A stretch of DNA of 5,554 bases from CAZYWA01 sp964650975 [NCBI: uncultured bacterium]. GTDB taxonomy: Bacteria > JADJOY01. Shown here in pieces: positions 4,356-5,554 of the stretch; position 1 is the first letter of the stretch; every line of letters begins with the position of its first letter. Where the stretch lies: the NCBI GenBank assembly GCA_964650975.1, contig CAZYWA010000527.1, positions 1 to 5,554 of the forward strand, written 5' to 3'. A model generated the notes under the pieces. That model ran no database searches, was not told the DNA's origin, and was given only the letters and a program-made list of their open reading frames with translations. Position numbers and translations under genes: made by a program.

Positions 4356-5405
4356 TCAATCCTCGCTGGGCGGGCCCGATGCGCGCGCGAGCTGCGCCGC
4401 GTTGACCGAGCCCGCGTCGAAGCGCTGCGCCGAGGCGATCATCTTGTCGAGGGTCGCGTCGAAGGGCGGCACGTTGGTGCCCTTGTGGAAGCGGATCGGA
4501 TTCACTCGCGCGACCACGAAGGCACGCAGGTACGGGCTCTCGAAGCCGCGCTCCTTGAGGCCGGCGACCGCGGCCACCACGGCCTCCTCGAGCGTCAGCA
4601 CGCGCCGCGCCCGCTCGGCGCGCAGCTCGAGCGCCTTGGCGATCGGCTCGTCGAGAAAACCGTCGATGCGATTCAGGATCGACTGGTAGGCGCCGCCGCC
4701 CATGCGCGGCTTTTCCTCGTAACACATGCCGAGCGTCAGGTAAGACGGCTCCTCGAACTCGAGCGCGAACGACGCCTCGGTGCGCTCGTCGCTGGCGGCG
4801 GCCAGGTTCCGCGCCATGCGGATCACCTCGAGGGCCTTCTCGCGCAGCGCGTGCGCTTTCTCGGTGTTGAGCGCCAGGATCTGGTAGGCGATGGCGGGAT
4901 CGGGCAGCACCAGCGCCACGATCGAGCGCGCACCGAGGCGGTTCATCGCCGAGAGCCGGTGGTTGCCGTTCGGTGTCCAGTAGACGCGGTCGCCCTGGCG
5001 CATCGCGATCACCGGATCGAGAAAGCGGCCCAGCTTGTCGATCACCTTGGTGAGGCGGTTCGCGTGGGCCTCGGAGAGATCGCGCTGGAACGGTGTCGGC
5101 GCGACTTGCTCGATCGGCAGGCCCGCGAGGACTTGCCACTGGCCACCCAGCGGGTCGCGGTAGGTGCCGAGCACCGAGCCGCCGTCGTTCTCGACCGCGC
5201 GCAAGAGCTCGGCCACGTCGGGCGGCGGCTCGGCGCCAGCCAGCTCGTTGGCACGCAACCCGCGAGATCCTGGCTCCGCGGTGCCCTTCTTGCGGCGCTT
5301 CGGCTTGGGGGCTCCGTCGGCGGCGGCCTTCGCGCGCTTCGGCCTCGCCGCTCCCTTGGCGGCGCCCTTCTCGGACTTTCCGGTCTTCTCACCCTCATCG
5401 CTCAT
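4356..5405 (-). CDS. Solitary ParB/Srx-domain protein with a basic N-terminal tail
   Basis: The product has 349 residues. The ATG at 5405 is preceded by GGGGGAG with 5 bases of spacing and overlaps the GNAT stop as ATGA. Residues 4-42 are almost all Lys, Ala, Arg, Pro and Gly, like a histone-H1-type DNA-binding tail. Residues about 95-185 match the ParB N-terminal/sulfiredoxin-like fold: LPIEQVAPTPFQRDLS (96-111), then LGRFLDPVIAM (125-135), then the phosphate-binding-type motif PNGNHRLSAMNRLGA (145-159), where classical ParB has GERRxRA, then ILALNTEKAH (176-185). The rest (about 186-345) is helical and conserved-looking, for example GFESPYLRAFVVARVNP (287-303). I see neither the classical HTH nor the dimer domain of ParB, and no ParA is near. 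From memory, a similar family of unknown function exists in Deltaproteobacteria. It is translated together with a GNAT acetyltransferase. A nucleotide-dependent DNA-binding role is inferred, while plasmid or chromosome partition is not supported. Confidence 0.85.
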   Translation of the reverse strand: MSDEGEKTGKSEKGAAKGAARPKRAKAAADGAPKPKRRKKGTAEPGSRGLRANELAGAEPPPDVAELLRAVENDGGSVLGTYRDPLGGQWQVLAGLPIEQVAPTPFQRDLSEAHANRLTKVIDKLGRFLDPVIAMRQGDRVYWTPNGNHRLSAMNRLGARSIVALVLPDPAIAYQILALNTEKAHALREKALEVIRMARNLAAASDERTEASFALEFEEPSYLTLGMCYEEKPRMGGGAYQSILNRIDGFLDEPIAKALELRAERARRVLTLEEAVVAAVAGLKERGFESPYLRAFVVARVNPIRFHKGTNVPPFDATLDKMIASAQRFDAGSVNAAQLARASGPPSED

Positions 5406-5554
5406 CGCGACTCCCCCGTCCCGGCCGCGGCCGCGCGCCGCCATTCGTCCTCGAGAACTCCGTAACACTCGAGGTCCTCGAAGACGCCCCACTTTCGCAC
5501 CTGGTGACGCTCGACTCCTTCGTGAAGCATTCCGATCTTCACCAACACCCGCCC
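5402..5554 (-). CDS. C-terminal end of a GNAT acetyltransferase, RimJ/RimL type (runs off right edge)
   Basis: Fifty residues and the stop (TGA at 5404-5402) are inside the window. The sequence KIGMLHEGVERHQVRKWGVF is followed by EDLECYGVLEDEW. This is the typical last part of GNAT N-acetyltransferases of the RimJ/RimL type: an x-x-GM/F-x-x-EG-x-x-R segment, then a beta strand with W-G-x-F-E-D, then Y-G-x-L-x-x-EW at the end. These enzymes transfer an acetyl group from acetyl-CoA to an amine, often a protein N-terminus or a small molecule. The substrate cannot be told from this part, and the acetyl-CoA-binding motif lies outside the window. The stop overlaps the ParB-like start by 4 bases, so the two are very likely one operon with coupled translation. 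The tail after EW (RRAAAAGTGESR) is a short nonconserved extension. Confidence 0.8.
   Translation of the reverse strand, partial: GRVLVKIGMLHEGVERHQVRKWGVFEDLECYGVLEDEWRRAAAAGTGESR
5411..5417 (-). promoter_or_regulatory. Ribosome binding site of the ParB-like gene, inside the GNAT gene
   Basis: The minus strand reads GGGGGAG, 5 bases before the ATG at 5405. It lies within the last codons of the GNAT gene. It settles the start at 5405 over longer in-frame starts up to 5492, which would only translate the GNAT region out of frame. Confidence 0.7.

Noticed and set aside
2546-4405. Open frame of 619 codons on the plus strand
   Set aside because: It spans two spacers and runs antisense to the secreted-protein gene. 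Its composition is Arg/Ala/Glu/Val-rich with no domain, while the minus strand has a signal peptide and a coherent fold.
4006-5139. Open frame of 377 codons on the minus strand in a second frame of the ParB-like gene
   Set aside because: It overlaps the ParB frame, has shadow composition and shows no start signal. The ParB frame carries recognisable motifs.
4272-5465. Open frame of 397 codons on the plus strand
   Set aside because: It is antisense to the ParB-like gene and crosses the operon junction. Its composition is that of a shadow frame.

Overview
The window is very GC-rich, and every gene I can support lies on the minus strand. GC-rich third positions, a lipoprotein hydrolase with an N-terminal Big-like half, a secreted protein with a jelly-roll-like C-terminal domain and a solitary ParB-fold protein together suggest an uncultured deltaproteobacterium-like lineage (Myxococcota, Binatota or a relative). 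That assignment is an inference from gene content and codon use. No marker gene is present to prove it.

Layout in the direction of transcription, from right to left. (1) The last 50 codons of a GNAT acetyltransferase of the RimJ/RimL type enter at the right edge. Its stop overlaps by 4 bases (ATGA) the start of a 349-residue protein with a ParB/Srx-like domain and an unusual Lys/Ala/Pro-rich N-terminal tail. (2) A spacer of about 346 bases follows and carries several strong inverted repeats. (3) Next is a secreted protein of 429 residues. Its N-terminal half is unrecognised and its C-terminal half looks like a LamG/concanavalin-type jelly roll. (4) A spacer of about 480 bases is dense in palindromes: REP-like repeats, a 12-bp hairpin, a perfect GTAGACC/GGTCTAC dyad and a hairpin followed by TTTT that resembles an intrinsic terminator. 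(5) Next is a lipoprotein with an alpha/beta-hydrolase fold (GxSxG, GHG and a late Asp). Its reading frame breaks near its C-terminus, and the missing end, including the likely catalytic His, continues in another frame to position 310. (6) A spacer of about 270 bases holds more REP-like palindromes. (7) The first 12 codons of a further gene leave through the left edge. Their sequence resembles the N-terminus of the AtuA/DUF1446 family.

The genes do not form one obvious pathway. The GNAT and ParB-like genes form a tight two-gene operon. The secreted protein, the lipoprotein and the edge gene each have their own long spacer and are probably separate units. The points most worth a second look are the frameshift that removes the catalytic His of the lipoprotein, the structured intergenic region at 2336-2478 that could be an RNA or an attenuating leader, the related palindromes on both sides of the lipoprotein gene, and the ParB-fold protein coupled to an acetyltransferase.
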